Assembly: GCA_027081495.1 (NCBI GenBank)
Contig: JALWKJ010000062.1
Coordinates: forward strand, 1-6,254
Source of the DNA: Campylobacterales bacterium
GTDB lineage: Bacteria > Campylobacterota > Campylobacteria > Campylobacterales > QNZT01
DNA length: 6,254 nt
Reading direction: 5' to 3'
The translations under genes and the position numbers were made by a program. The first letter of the stretch is position 1, and each line of letters begins with the position of its first letter. Positions 6,060 through 6,254 of this stretch are shown one piece after another. The notes beneath the pieces are model-generated. The model saw only the letters and a list, made by a program, of their open reading frames with translations, was not told the origin of the DNA and made no database searches.

Positions 6060-6254
6060 ATGATCAAAAATTTTATTAAAATCTTTTTTACGCTCTCTTT
6101 GATGTTCGCATCTTCGCAGGGGGCGGGATCCAACGGAAGTTTTGAAAATTTTTACGAAAATAGACTTCAGACCTCTTTTGAAAAGTTAAAGCCCCTTCAA
6201 GATTATGCAAAAAAAAGACAAAGCGTATATATCGTATCGGGAATAATAGCGATT
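6060..6254 (+). CDS. Signal-bearing or membrane protein of unknown function, partial (runs off right edge)
   Basis: The first 65 codons of an open frame follow guaA by 4 bp. GGGAG at 6048-6052, inside the end of guaA, lies 7 bases before the ATG and is a good SD, so the two genes are probably cotranscribed. Residues 1-22 look like a signal peptide or N-terminal anchor (MIKNFIK, hydrophobic core, then SSQGAGS). A charged amphipathic helix with FYENRLQTSFEKLKPLQDYAKKRQ (in two overlapping parts, 31-43 and 41-54) follows. A second hydrophobic segment begins at about 56 (VYIVSGIIAI) and is cut by the window end. An FYE...L..L...R helix followed by a membrane segment resembles the start of DUF3137 proteins. 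This is a weak match from a fragment; the protein is best left as hypothetical. The start is supported by the SD and by the sharp signal-like N-terminus. Confidence 0.75.
   Translation, partial: MIKNFIKIFFTLSLMFASSQGAGSNGSFENFYENRLQTSFEKLKPLQDYAKKRQSVYIVSGIIAI

Noticed and set aside
1..6254. CRISPR array, insertion sequence, tRNA, rRNA or phage-like genes
   Set aside because: No regularly spaced repeats, transposase motifs, terminal inverted repeats or tRNA-like cloverleaf sequences were seen on either strand by eye.

Overview
The window reads as chromosomal housekeeping DNA from a member of the Campylobacterota (the former Epsilonproteobacteria). This rests on the AT-rich codon use with many AAA, ATA and TTT codons, tightly packed genes with overlapping ends, and the layout uvrC / small DUF721-like gene / divergent guaA. 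From memory, that layout matches the Campylobacter jejuni neighbourhood Cj1246c (uvrC), Cj1247c and Cj1248 (guaA). Genus cannot be set from sequence alone; a free-living sulfur- or hydrogen-oxidising relative is plausible but is inference.

Left part, minus strand (1-1505): a two-gene unit. A 150-residue DUF721/DciA-like protein comes first, followed by uvrC, which overlaps it by 10 bp and runs off the left edge after 354 codons. A near-consensus extended -10 element (TGTTATAAT, minus strand, 1512-1520) lies so close to the DUF721 start codon that the mRNA is probably leaderless or nearly so.

Centre, plus strand (1476-4437): three genes joined by 4-bp ATGA overlaps. The first is a 40-residue LptM-like lipoprotein. 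The second is nadB (L-aspartate oxidase, first step of NAD synthesis). The third is nhaD (Na+/H+ antiporter). The lipoprotein gene starts inside the divergent DUF721 gene, so the two 5' ends overlap head to head by 30 bp. Relative to the remembered C. jejuni order, this three-gene block sits between the DUF721 gene and guaA.

Junction (4438-4513): a 9-bp perfect inverted repeat followed by a T-rich tract looks like the nhaD terminator. Its loop carries TATGAT, a good -10 for guaA.

Right part, plus strand (4514-6254): a complete guaA (GMP synthase, 513 residues). Four bp later begins a partial gene for a secreted or membrane protein with a possible DUF3137-like start.

The genes serve DNA repair and probably replication (UvrC, DciA-like), envelope assembly (LptM-like), NAD synthesis, ion homeostasis and purine synthesis. 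I found no CRISPR array, mobile element, tRNA or rRNA, and no convincing new defence or metabolic system. The most rewarding parts are the tiny lipoprotein gene and the compressed regulatory overlaps around it. No stretch over 300 bp lacks a gene.
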